21,099 nucleotides of DNA, from contig CAZTKJ010000047.1 of assembly GCA_964614185.1 (NCBI GenBank), positions 1 through 21,099 on the forward strand, read 5' to 3'. The notes beneath the pieces were generated by a model, which did no database searches, had not been told where the DNA came from, and was given only the letters and a program-made list of their open reading frames with translations. The position numbers and the translations under genes were made by a program. Shown here in pieces: positions 14,301-20,577 of this stretch. Numbering within the stretch: the stretch's first letter is position 1; each line of letters begins with the position of its first letter. The DNA is from Suilimivivens sp964614185. GTDB lineage: Bacteria > Bacillota > Clostridia > Lachnospirales > Lachnospiraceae.

Positions 14301-16906
14301 GCCTGTTCCATGATGGCCTGTGCAGCATTGGTATCTTTAATATTGCCGTTTCTTACATTCTCTAATGCTGTAAGGGTAGCAACGTCAAGTCCGGCTGCCT
14401 GTGCTTCTGCCAATAAGGCTTCAACATTGGATTCAGTGGAAATGGTGCCGTCAGTAATGGCTCCTTTTGCAACTGCCAGCTGCCATAATGCCTGTGTGTC
14501 CTGGCTATCGGCTTGTGCCTTGAACAGCATCTGTACGGCTTCTTCATAAGTGGCACCGGCTACCTCTTCAAGGGTCATGCCGAGCTGTTCGCTTACTGCC
14601 TGGAATTTCTGCTGTGCATCCATAACTTCTTCCAGGATATCTCCGGCATTCTGGATGCCCATCTTCTCTAACTGTTTTTCAACAGCATCGGCAGTTTCGG
14701 CATTAAGCTGTTTCATCGTATCCGTGCTGTAGAGATATGCCGTTGCAAGGTCATTAAAGGCCTGTTGTACCTGTTTTGCACCTTCTTCAGAATCAGCATA
14801 ATCAGAGGTAAGAGTGTCAAAGAATGGATCAAGGACTGAAGCATCAAATGCTACGCCAACGTCTTCTCCAATCTCTGCAAATGACTGGCGTAATCCCTCC
14901 AGCATTGAATTGTCTATATTGTCAAGTGTAAAGCCGTCAGAAGTAAAGATTGATTTATATGCTTCGCCTAATTTAGTGAATTGGGGTTCCAGCTGGGCTG
15001 CCATCTGCTTGATGGAAGAGGAGATGGTAGGAGTAATCGAATCTTCAGGTTTTCGTCTTTGATTTAAATATTCTTTTTCAGCTTCAGAAGCATTTCTGGC
15101 GCCTTCTGCAATTTTTTGCCATACATCAATTTCTTCCTGAGTATTTATAGAATGTTCCTTGAAAAATTCACCAGGGTCGTATCCATCAAACTTATCTTTT
15201 GCAAAATCTACTGTACGTTGGTACTGTGCTTCAAGGTTATTGATTGATTGTTCACGGTTAGATATAGTAATAGGAATTTCAACGCCGTTCTCTTTGCAAT
15301 ATGCTTGTATAACTTCTAAAGCATTTTTGAACTGCTCAACAAATTCACAAATCGATTGTTCATCTGTTGGTATTGCATATAAATCTGCAAGTGCAGTTTT
15401 AGTTGTTTCATCTTGTGAAAGTGTTTCGACAAAATTTTCAATTTGATGCTTTACGGATGCCATTTTGTCTTTATCAAATTTCCAACCTTGATCAAATGGA
15501 TTATTTGATTCTGACATTATATCGGAGATATTGTAATTCTTTAAAAATTCATTTGCGAATTTCTGTTGCTCAGTAGATAAATCAGTATAACCATCTGTAT
15601 ATTCAGCAATATAACCTAAATCTCTTTGAATATATTCATTTGCCATAGATATTGCATCTTTCATATCAAGGTATGATTGAGCAGCACTATCTACTTTTTC
15701 TATATTTTGATCAAATACTGTTTCGTCTAAACCTACAATATCAGCAGATAAAGAATTAGTTATTACCTCAATATTTTCAGCAATAATATCTGCATATGCA
15801 TTAAAAAACCATGAAGATTCGAAGATTCCATTTTGGTTTATATATTTTTGAATTTCAGAATCAACATCATCTATTCCTAACGATTCAATAATTTTTCTGG
15901 CAATTTTTTCTGTATTATCATAGTTATGTTTTTCAGTGCCATTTAAATTGAAAGTTCTATATAATGCATTAGAAAAGTCTGTTGCTGTCGTTGTACTAAT
16001 TGCTGACATATCATTTGTTACAAGACCGCCATTAAACGCTTTCTTGTATTCTGCAATATATCCAGACATAGAAGTTTTCAGGTTATCAAGATTTGTAGCT
16101 TTTCTTAATTCATTGCGGTATTCTTGCTCCTGCAACTCAATGGCACGTTCTAACAATCCATTTTTATCTGCAATGTATCCATTCTCTGTACTATAGCCTT
16201 CTGCAAGAGAAGGAGATATACCAACAATTTGCTGAATAATTTCCTGGTATCTTTCATACTGTTCAGTAGTAAGAGACACATTGTCTCCATATTGGCTTAC
16301 ACCTTTGGATAATTCCTTAAATTCTCTCTCTAACCCTTTAAGTGTTGTTACATTACTTTCATTGGTTGACTTAAATTCTTCATATTTCCTTCGTAATCCT
16401 TCCGCTTTTTCAATTGCTTCTTCATTTGCATGAATTAGTTTGTCTATTCCTTGTACAACTAAACTAACAAGTAATCCAATGCCCATTCCGATAGCTGCAT
16501 TTAGTGCCGTCTCAGCTATGGTTAATCCAATAGTGGATTGAGTTGCAACATTTTGTGCGTTTTTTAATCCTTCAATAGAACCTTTACTCTTATTTAATCC
16601 AGCAAAATACATTTTCGTATTATCATCTGCGTCAGCAATAATCCTGTTAAACGTTTCTTGATTAGTACATCCATGTGTAACAGCATTGTTCCAATTTCTT
16701 AAAATCTGAACTTGATTATTAGAAATAACAGCTGCATTTGCATTAGATGAAGAAGTAAATATACTACCTATTTTAGCACCAATTCCATTTGCGTTTTGCC
16801 AATTAGCTTTATACGTATTCCAATCTTTATTAAATAATGCTAAAGTTTTTCTTGTTTCATCAACAGAACTGTTAATTGTTTTAAATATCATACTATAAAT
16901 TTGCAA
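11366..16906 (-). CDS. Phage tail tape-measure protein, C-terminal portion lacking TP901 domain
   Basis: This 1846-aa open frame is the body of a tape-measure protein without its front. The first start in frame is TTG at 16906, placed inside a hairpin; the next is ATG at 16891. Neither has a ribosome site, so independent translation looks poor. About residues 120-156 are hydrophobic (IAETALNAAIGMGIGLLVSL). About 900-1160 form a long charged coiled coil (EREIDLQKAQ-like heptads, QSQIDAIDDMIDRKKETIDS). About 1395-1595 hold three imperfect repeats with Gly/Asp/Glu-rich linkers. About 1669-1730 carry the conserved ending LLGEVGYEIIVRNGRFFTVG and FPIKKGDIVFNHEQ typical of these proteins in Clostridial phages. 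The missing N-terminal domain is the fragment at 713-1975. The first 1.8 kb (15050-16906) is visibly more AT-rich than the rest. Confidence 0.85.
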   Translation of the reverse strand: MQIYSMIFKTINSSVDETRKTLALFNKDWNTYKANWQNANGIGAKIGSIFTSSSNANAAVISNNQVQILRNWNNAVTHGCTNQETFNRIIADADDNTKMYFAGLNKSKGSIEGLKNAQNVATQSTIGLTIAETALNAAIGMGIGLLVSLVVQGIDKLIHANEEAIEKAEGLRRKYEEFKSTNESNVTTLKGLEREFKELSKGVSQYGDNVSLTTEQYERYQEIIQQIVGISPSLAEGYSTENGYIADKNGLLERAIELQEQEYRNELRKATNLDNLKTSMSGYIAEYKKAFNGGLVTNDMSAISTTTATDFSNALYRTFNLNGTEKHNYDNTEKIARKIIESLGIDDVDSEIQKYINQNGIFESSWFFNAYADIIAENIEVITNSLSADIVGLDETVFDQNIEKVDSAAQSYLDMKDAISMANEYIQRDLGYIAEYTDGYTDLSTEQQKFANEFLKNYNISDIMSESNNPFDQGWKFDKDKMASVKHQIENFVETLSQDETTKTALADLYAIPTDEQSICEFVEQFKNALEVIQAYCKENGVEIPITISNREQSINNLEAQYQRTVDFAKDKFDGYDPGEFFKEHSINTQEEIDVWQKIAEGARNASEAEKEYLNQRRKPEDSITPTISSSIKQMAAQLEPQFTKLGEAYKSIFTSDGFTLDNIDNSMLEGLRQSFAEIGEDVGVAFDASVLDPFFDTLTSDYADSEEGAKQVQQAFNDLATAYLYSTDTMKQLNAETADAVEKQLEKMGIQNAGDILEEVMDAQQKFQAVSEQLGMTLEEVAGATYEEAVQMLFKAQADSQDTQALWQLAVAKGAITDGTISTESNVEALLAEAQAAGLDVATLTALENVRNGNIKDTNAAQAIMEQARQSIIASMSDFKLDLDFSTTIDPAGNAGAAAGDAYVDAFEEELSELEQLKSDGVITEKEYLDRLRTLNEQYFKDKLGYEKQFSKYQRQYLEGYKSLYESALSGITKLMSSRIDGYTESKDAAIESLEAEKQAAEDAYQSQIDAIDDMIDRKKETIDSIRDEIDAMKEAREERKREIDLQKAQYDLERMKNQRTILQYSEERGLHYVSDESGIRDAKEAVDDAKFEIEVASKEKEIRLLENEIDLLEKQKNSLAEAQEASNKYYDSLIKQQEEYWDSMIRNMEQQKSKWEELAEIEGIADAYSKVKQVFNDLGYSVEDVLNGNEQAFEDFKSKYIGILSDMNNNTSFAEGLSYAAGITQENVGSIISDVSNSMQQLSQAFSDGTLADAISKGISEGMVSAQQELDKMKQLGDDAGEGFIEGWNEKSGDISDATKQTSIDAVEAFAEGQDSNSPSEKYKGLAGDAIDGLLLGVEEKRQSFIDSIRSLAEEGLLAFKEGFLFDSTSMETPFDGLKLLIGSVSDSLDLDAQSPIGGLMSALEQLSIFSLGNTEDGENIVSQFQSLKAAVDDVINTISGGGSSCSADGTPSGLGTNGKSSGSLTDAINSIKTAADQSLGSGGEENAEGTGSGVIGQFGQLKNAVDEVSTAIGTGDSEDDKNADGDQEDAANLTSAITGLGDTTEEILVGGGKSGNESGGVIGRFEEFKDVIGEAKEHVTGISEGLTAIDGQEVECTIKITIEQDGEIPVIFGGSAGVAGTALNTMNLSSAQYDAQYLGNAHVEGTALVSGNWAVQSDAGNALLGEVGYEIIVRNGRFFTVGNSGAEMFPIKKGDIVFNHEQSKQLLKYGRISGRGRAYADGTVGGGKFLTPNGDILRPLLPGDRTWELQKTFEPLLNRMNNHLEYLADNARITYDKQMQTMLNPLNTANGMGQGKTDVHITGGLNITCPGVTSQEVVKQVGMELNHMFNGLHLDAMQQSMIR

Positions 16907-16990
16907 CTTGTGGAGAGTTGCAATTTAGCGTTGCAGAGACGCTGTTTTGAGTATTTGTGGAGAATACTCTTTAGACAATGTGGAGTTGTC
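16901..16990. repeat. Array of four hairpins with invariant 7-nt loops
   Basis: Four perfect hairpins follow one another on the plus strand. H1: TTGCAACT (16901-16908), loop TGTGGAG, AGTTGCAA (16916-16923). H2: AGCGT (16927-16931), loop TGCAGAG, ACGCT (16939-16943). H3: GAGTATT (16949-16955), loop TGTGGAG, AATACTC (16963-16969). H4: GACAA (16974-16978), loop TGTGGAG, TTGTC (16986-16990). Loop starts are 23, 24 and 23 bases apart. Stem sequences differ completely while pairing is kept, which argues for a function of the folded form. On the minus strand the loops read CTCCACA or CTCTGCA. H1 overlaps the first codons of the tape-measure body, so the array sits exactly at that gene's broken end. 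H1, H2 and H3 are each followed by three or four T residues on the plus strand. Confidence 0.8.
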
Positions 16991-17055
16991 GGTAGTTATG
17001 TTTTGTGATAAAATGAAAATCGTTTAAACATATTTTAGTAAAGAGGGTATTATAA

Positions 17056-17550
17056 ATGAAAAAGAAAAAATGGTTAGGGGTTTTTTTGATTGTTCTAGGT
17101 TGTATATTAATATTTGTGCTTGCTATAAATTTATTTAATAAAAGAAAAAATATTGATGATTTGGTATCAAAGCTGGAAAAGTCAATAAATAGTAGTGATT
17201 TAAAAAGCATAGTTAATTTGTATCCAGATTATTACCGCAACACTATTTTGGACTTATTATCTCAAGATAAACTTGATGACTTTAATAATAAACTTGGTGA
17301 TATAGAAATAAATATCATTAATAAGACAAATTATGATTTATCACAAGCAAAAGATATACAAAATAAAATAAATGACAATTACAAAATCAATTTAAAAATA
17401 GAAGACTATCAAATTGTAATAATAAATATTACTAATAATGTAGGTTCAGTATTTGAACAAACACAGTTAGAAGTTGTAAAAATTCAAGGTGAATATTATT
17501 TATATACGGAATATTATCTTGGAGATTTAATCCAATGTTTTGTAAAATAG
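17056..17550 (+). CDS. Membrane-anchored extracytoplasmic protein, unknown function
   Basis: This 164-aa protein starts at an ATG preceded by GAGGG and an eight-base spacer. Residues 1-5 are Lys-rich and about 6-27 form one hydrophobic helix (WLGVFLIVLGCILIFVLAIN), followed by NKRK: an uncleaved signal anchor or signal peptide. The Cys in VLGCI lies mid-helix without a clean lipobox, so a lipoprotein is unlikely. The outside part is Asn/Asp/Ile-rich, alpha then beta (LYPDYYRNTILDLLSQDKLD; VVKIQGEYYLYTEYYL), and resembles small wall-side domains in which a Ser/Asp helical start is followed by a strand sheet. It is the only plus-strand gene between tail module and IS and lies 66 bases past the hairpin array. 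I do not recognise the family. It may be prophage cargo or a host gene. Confidence 0.7.
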   Translation: MKKKKWLGVFLIVLGCILIFVLAINLFNKRKNIDDLVSKLEKSINSSDLKSIVNLYPDYYRNTILDLLSQDKLDDFNNKLGDIEINIINKTNYDLSQAKDIQNKINDNYKINLKIEDYQIVIINITNNVGSVFEQTQLEVVKIQGEYYLYTEYYLGDLIQCFVK

Positions 17551-17642
17551 ATTATATGAGAGAGTTTCAAGTTCTGTTTAAACTCAAAATTTGATATAAG
17601 ATAGGTGAATAGTTACTTAAGAGGTGGATGATTGATTCTCAG

Positions 17643-17740
17643 GTGAATATTCTTGTGCTTCGAAATCACAAATCCGGAAATAGAATTTCGGTACTCGGAA
17701 ATTACCGGACACCTGATGGAATACTACTTGGAATATTCAC
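17643..17740 (+). ncRNA. Foldback segment, candidate structured RNA (a 47-aa frame overlaps it)
   Basis: An outer stem GTGAATATTC (17643-17652) with GAATATTCAC (17731-17740) encloses a hairpin TTGTG/CACAA (17653-17657, 17667-17671) and a longer arm TCCGG/CCGGA (17673-17677, 17705-17709), continued by AATTTC/GAAATT (17684-17689, 17698-17703). This is a three-way junction of about 98 nt; it is drawn on the plus strand but the pairing alone does not fix the strand. I cannot match it to a known riboswitch or RNA. Alternatively a 47-aa frame (17628-17771, starting MIDSQVNILVLRN) crosses it, with GAGGTGG abutting the ATG too closely for a good ribosome site; it stops two bases before the IS end. 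Confidence 0.4.
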
Positions 17741-17830
17741 TCAGACTCCGTCTCTTATTTGTATTATATAGGAGATAACGTATAATAGATTTTGCATATT
17801 TTAGTTCCATAGAAAATAGACATGGTCTAT

Positions 17831-19078
17831 GCCGTTTGGTAGAATTAGGTCACCACAACAAAACCAACTAAAGGAGGCTAAAAACCATGTCTGATAACAT
17901 TATGTAGCTAAACGAGGATTTAATAAAGAACGATCTGAAAGACCTTGTCCGTTCCAGTGTGGAGGAAACTCTCAATGCCCTGCTCGATAAGGAAGCAGAT
18001 GAGCTTGTAAATGCTCAGAAGTACGAACGTTCCAGTCATTATAAAAGAGATTTCCAGACCACCGCAGGTGAGGTGGAACTGAAAGTACCCAAACTCAAAG
18101 GTGTTCCTTTTGAGGCTGCCATCATCGAACGCTACCGCCGCAGGGAATCTTCTATAGAAGATTCCCTGATCGAGATGTATCTTGCAGGAGTATCCGTGCG
18201 CCGTGTGGAGGATATCACAGAAGCCTTATGGGGAACAAAAGTATCTTCGGGTACGATCAGCAATCTCAATAAAAAAGCTTATGAGCACATCGAAAACTGG
18301 CGTACCCGAAAACAGTCTGGAGAATACCCGTACGTTTATGTAGATGGTGTATATCTCAAACGCAGCTGGGGCGGGGAGATACGGAATGTCTCCATTCTTG
18401 TTGCTATTGGTGTAAGCAGTGACGGATATCGTGAGATCATCGGTGCAGCGGAAGGAACGAAAGAGGATAAAGAAAGCTGGCGCAGCTTTTCTGTATGGCT
18501 GAAGGAACGAGGGCTTACCGGTGTCAGGCTTATCATCGGAGACAAGAATCTTGGAATGCTTGAGACTATACCGGAAGTATTCCCGGATGCCCGATACCAA
18601 AGATGCACAGTTCATTTTTATCGGAACATTTTTTCTGTTATGTCGCGCAATAAAATTAAGTCAGTTGCCATGATGCTGAAGGCCATCCATGCACAGGAAA
18701 GTAAAGAAGCTGCCCGTGAGAAAGACCGCCAGGTAACAGAAAAGCTGAAGGAAATGAAGCTCAGGTCCGCAGCAAAGAAGCTTCAGGATGGCATAGAGGA
18801 AACCCTCACCTATATGGACTTTCCAACCCAGCACTGGAGCCGGATACGGACCAACAATACCATCGAACGCCTCAATCGTGAGATCAAACGCCAGACAAAG
18901 GCAATCGGAGCCTTTCCCGATGGACAGAGCGCGCTGATGCTGGTATGTGCAAGACAGCGCCATGTAGCTGGGACCCAGTGGGGAACACGCCGCTACATGA
19001 ACATGGAGCATCTCACCAAACCGGAAGATGAGCTACTGTCTGGTATCATAGCCGGCTGATTACCGGCTACCAAACGGC
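17831..19078. repeat. 12-bp inverted repeat bracketing the transposase gene
   Basis: GCCGTTTGGTAG at 17831-17842 and CTACCAAACGGC at 19067-19078 are exact reverse complements (the coordinates span both arms). They lie inside the IS, 57 bp from its left end and about 100 bp from its right end. They may be subterminal transposase sites, or may pair in a read-through transcript. A separate stem, AGCCGG with CCGGCT (19050-19068), spans the transposase stop codon and shares its last base pair region with the right arm. Confidence 0.65.
17887..19059 (+). pseudogene. IS256-family DDE transposase with early nonsense codon
   Basis: An AAAGGAGG site eight bases upstream marks the ancestral ATG at 17887 (MSDNIM). 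Codon 7 is TAG at 17905-17907, where CAG (Gln) would give the usual MSDNIMQLNEDLIKNDLKDL start; the frame is then open to 19059. A GTG at 17959 could restart translation to give 366 aa, but has no ribosome site. The catalytic residues are intact (numbered from that GTG): Asp129 in YVDGVYLK, Asp195 in LIIGDKNLG and Glu303 in NTIERLNRE, with the CTVHFYRN motif between. So the catalytic domain is complete and only about 24 N-terminal residues are lost after the stop, part of the DNA-binding region. Activity could persist only by readthrough or an internal start. Confidence 0.85.
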
Positions 19079-19102
19079 TGGAATTATTTTTGCGAAAAAA
19101 TC

Positions 19103-19180
19103 TTGACACTATCAATTTTATCTTACATCAGTTTGAAGGTTTACACAAACTTTGGGATTGTCCTAATTTTTGACACTATC
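19103..19180. repeat. Duplicated IS right-end motif
   Basis: TTGACACTATC occurs at 19103-19113 and again at 19170-19180. Both could serve as the inner or outer right terminus of the IS; the sequence between includes TTTACACAAACTTTGGG. Either the element has two transposase sites at this end, or the second copy derives from a related IS end. Confidence 0.55.
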
Positions 19181-19202
19181 TAAAGCATTTTTGTATCATA
19201 AA

Positions 19203-20531
19203 CTATATATTTGAATTATTAGTGTTATACCAATTAAGAGCAGAATTTATCTGCATTCCTGATATTTTTTCATTTATTTCATTTTGATCAATATATCTAA
19301 TTCCAGCATCATCTTCACGTTTTCCTTTTTGGAATTTTCCTCTGTAATAAAAATATTTATTAATATTATTACTATTATCAAATATTATTTCCCAAGCATT
19401 ACCTGAATTATCATCAAGAAATCCGTCTTTGAAACAACCTGTATAAAAAGCTTTTATTATACCATCAATATCATATTTTATCATATAAGCTTTGCCAGTA
19501 TTATCATTATAAAATCCATTAGATGTATTTCCGAAATAATAACCTTCCAATGGAGACGAAATTTTTATACTATTCTCAAAATTATCTACATATAGTATGT
19601 TTTCAATACTAACATTATTAAAGGTTTTTTCATAATTGTTTAATTTATAATAATTTCTAGTTTCGCCACTATTATAAGTGATTTCGTTAGTTCGATAAGA
19701 AAAACTCCAAACTTCTATTCCAGCGGCAGTTGTAGTTTGGACAGCATTTTTATAAGACAAAAGCTTTCCATCATCGTAGTTTCCTTCAATAATTGTAGTT
19801 AATTTATTTTCTTCATAAATATTAATGATGCAATTTCCATTCCAGTGATTACTAGCATTATATTGACCATAAAAAAATATTTCTTTATTACCATCAAAAT
19901 ATGGAATTAGCAATTTTGTGTCAGTTAATTGATTTGCAAAATACTCAATATTGTTTTTCACATCATCAGCTATTTTGTCTTCACTATCCCATTGATATGT
20001 TAAAGGAATAACATATCCTATTGTATCTACATTTTGAAAGGTAGCAGTTATAGCCTCAGAAAAAGATGGATCAAATTCCAGATTAGAATAATAATTTACT
20101 TTACTGTTTATATTAGAAATTTCTTTTCTTATGTCAGCAATTTCTTTCCTTATGTCAGTAAATTCTTGGTACATATCATTATTTGTATCAGTAATTTTAT
20201 TGTTTAGATCAATGTTTAATTCATAAATTTTATTTGTCAATTCGTTGCTTACAGTGCTTAATTTCTCATTTGTTTCATTTTTGGACTCAATAATAGACTC
20301 ATTTAATTCTGACTTTATAGACGTTAATTCAGCTTCCATGTTGGCATTCAACGTTTTTTCTAATGCATCTAGCCTTACATTTATTATAGTGGGAAGTGAA
20401 AAGATATTAGCTAAATTAATTATCAATGTTGCAATTATTGAAGCAAGTATAGAAGCTGCAAATGGATGGTCATTTATTGTACTTTTTATTTTCACAATAA
20501 TATTTTCTTTTTGGGGATGATTATTTGTCAT
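19203..20531 (-). CDS. Membrane-anchored coiled-coil protein with MORN-like repeats
   Basis: I choose the ATG at 20531 (MTNNHPQKEN; 442 aa) because AAAGG lies about nine bases upstream; an ATG at 20570 would be almost leaderless relative to a TATAAT at 20572-20577. Residues about 24-46 are one hydrophobic helix (ASILASIIATLIINLANIFS). About 50-155 form a coiled coil with repeats (EFTDIRKEIADIRKEISNIN). The C-terminal 220 residues carry MORN-like units: FYTGCFKDGFLDDNSG, YYRGKFQKGKREDDAG, EGNYDDGKLLSYKN and FFYGQYNASNHWNG. Such repeats act in protein or membrane contacts elsewhere; here the role is unknown. The gene stands alone beside the IS and may be host or mobile-element cargo. Confidence 0.7.
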   Translation of the reverse strand: MTNNHPQKENIIVKIKSTINDHPFAASILASIIATLIINLANIFSLPTIINVRLDALEKTLNANMEAELTSIKSELNESIIESKNETNEKLSTVSNELTNKIYELNIDLNNKITDTNNDMYQEFTDIRKEIADIRKEISNINSKVNYYSNLEFDPSFSEAITATFQNVDTIGYVIPLTYQWDSEDKIADDVKNNIEYFANQLTDTKLLIPYFDGNKEIFFYGQYNASNHWNGNCIINIYEENKLTTIIEGNYDDGKLLSYKNAVQTTTAAGIEVWSFSYRTNEITYNSGETRNYYKLNNYEKTFNNVSIENILYVDNFENSIKISSPLEGYYFGNTSNGFYNDNTGKAYMIKYDIDGIIKAFYTGCFKDGFLDDNSGNAWEIIFDNSNNINKYFYYRGKFQKGKREDDAGIRYIDQNEINEKISGMQINSALNWYNTNNSNI

Positions 20532-20571
20532 AATTTTTCCTTTGTATGTTTCTAATTTAGACATTACCATA

Positions 20572-20577
20572 ATTATA
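20572..20577 (-). promoter_or_regulatory. Probable -10 box of the 442-aa gene
   Basis: TATAAT on the minus strand, preceded directly by TG, lies about 41 bases before the chosen ATG, giving a leader of roughly 34 bases that contains the AAAGG site. A good -35 hexamer is not seen at the right spacing (only TTAATA-like sequence), so this is a modest call. Confidence 0.45.

Larger units (their letters stand above)
17774..19180 (+). mobile_element. IS256-family insertion sequence (about 1.4 kb)
   Basis: The left end is fixed by comparison with the second copy at 1-53, where the match begins at GATAACG. The right end is placed at 19180, where the complement reads GATAGTGTCAAAAAT; it agrees with the left end at 9 of the first 14 positions, a loose inverted repeat. 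The length suits the IS256 family (about 1.3-1.5 kb). I see no 8-9 bp target duplication (ATATAGGA before, TAAAGCAT after), which suggests an old insertion or a rearrangement after insertion. The right end is uncertain, because the end motif occurs twice (19103 and 19170). Confidence 0.75.

Noticed and set aside
792..15446. Long plus-strand open frames opposite the TMP and tail genes (such as 12429-13247)
   Set aside because: They mirror the minus-strand coding frames, lack ribosome sites and have low-complexity composition typical of antisense shadows.
713..16906. Split group II intron with trans-splicing of the TMP halves
   Set aside because: No GTGYG-type 5' intron start follows the front half and no domain V/VI-like sequence precedes the back half.
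16901..16990. CRISPR array
   Set aside because: Only a 7-bp core repeats; the stems differ and there is no constant repeat of 23 or more bases, no spacers and no cas genes.
16901..16990. Classical tyrosine-recombinase sites (inverted arms around a 7-bp overlap)
   Set aside because: Recombinase arms should be similar among sites, but here only the centre is constant and the arms differ. No recombinase gene is in the window. Kept only as a weak option.
16901..16990. CsrA/RsmA-binding RNA because of GGA in the loops
   Set aside because: One of the four loops (TGCAGAG) lacks GGA and the expression strand is unknown; not enough to claim.
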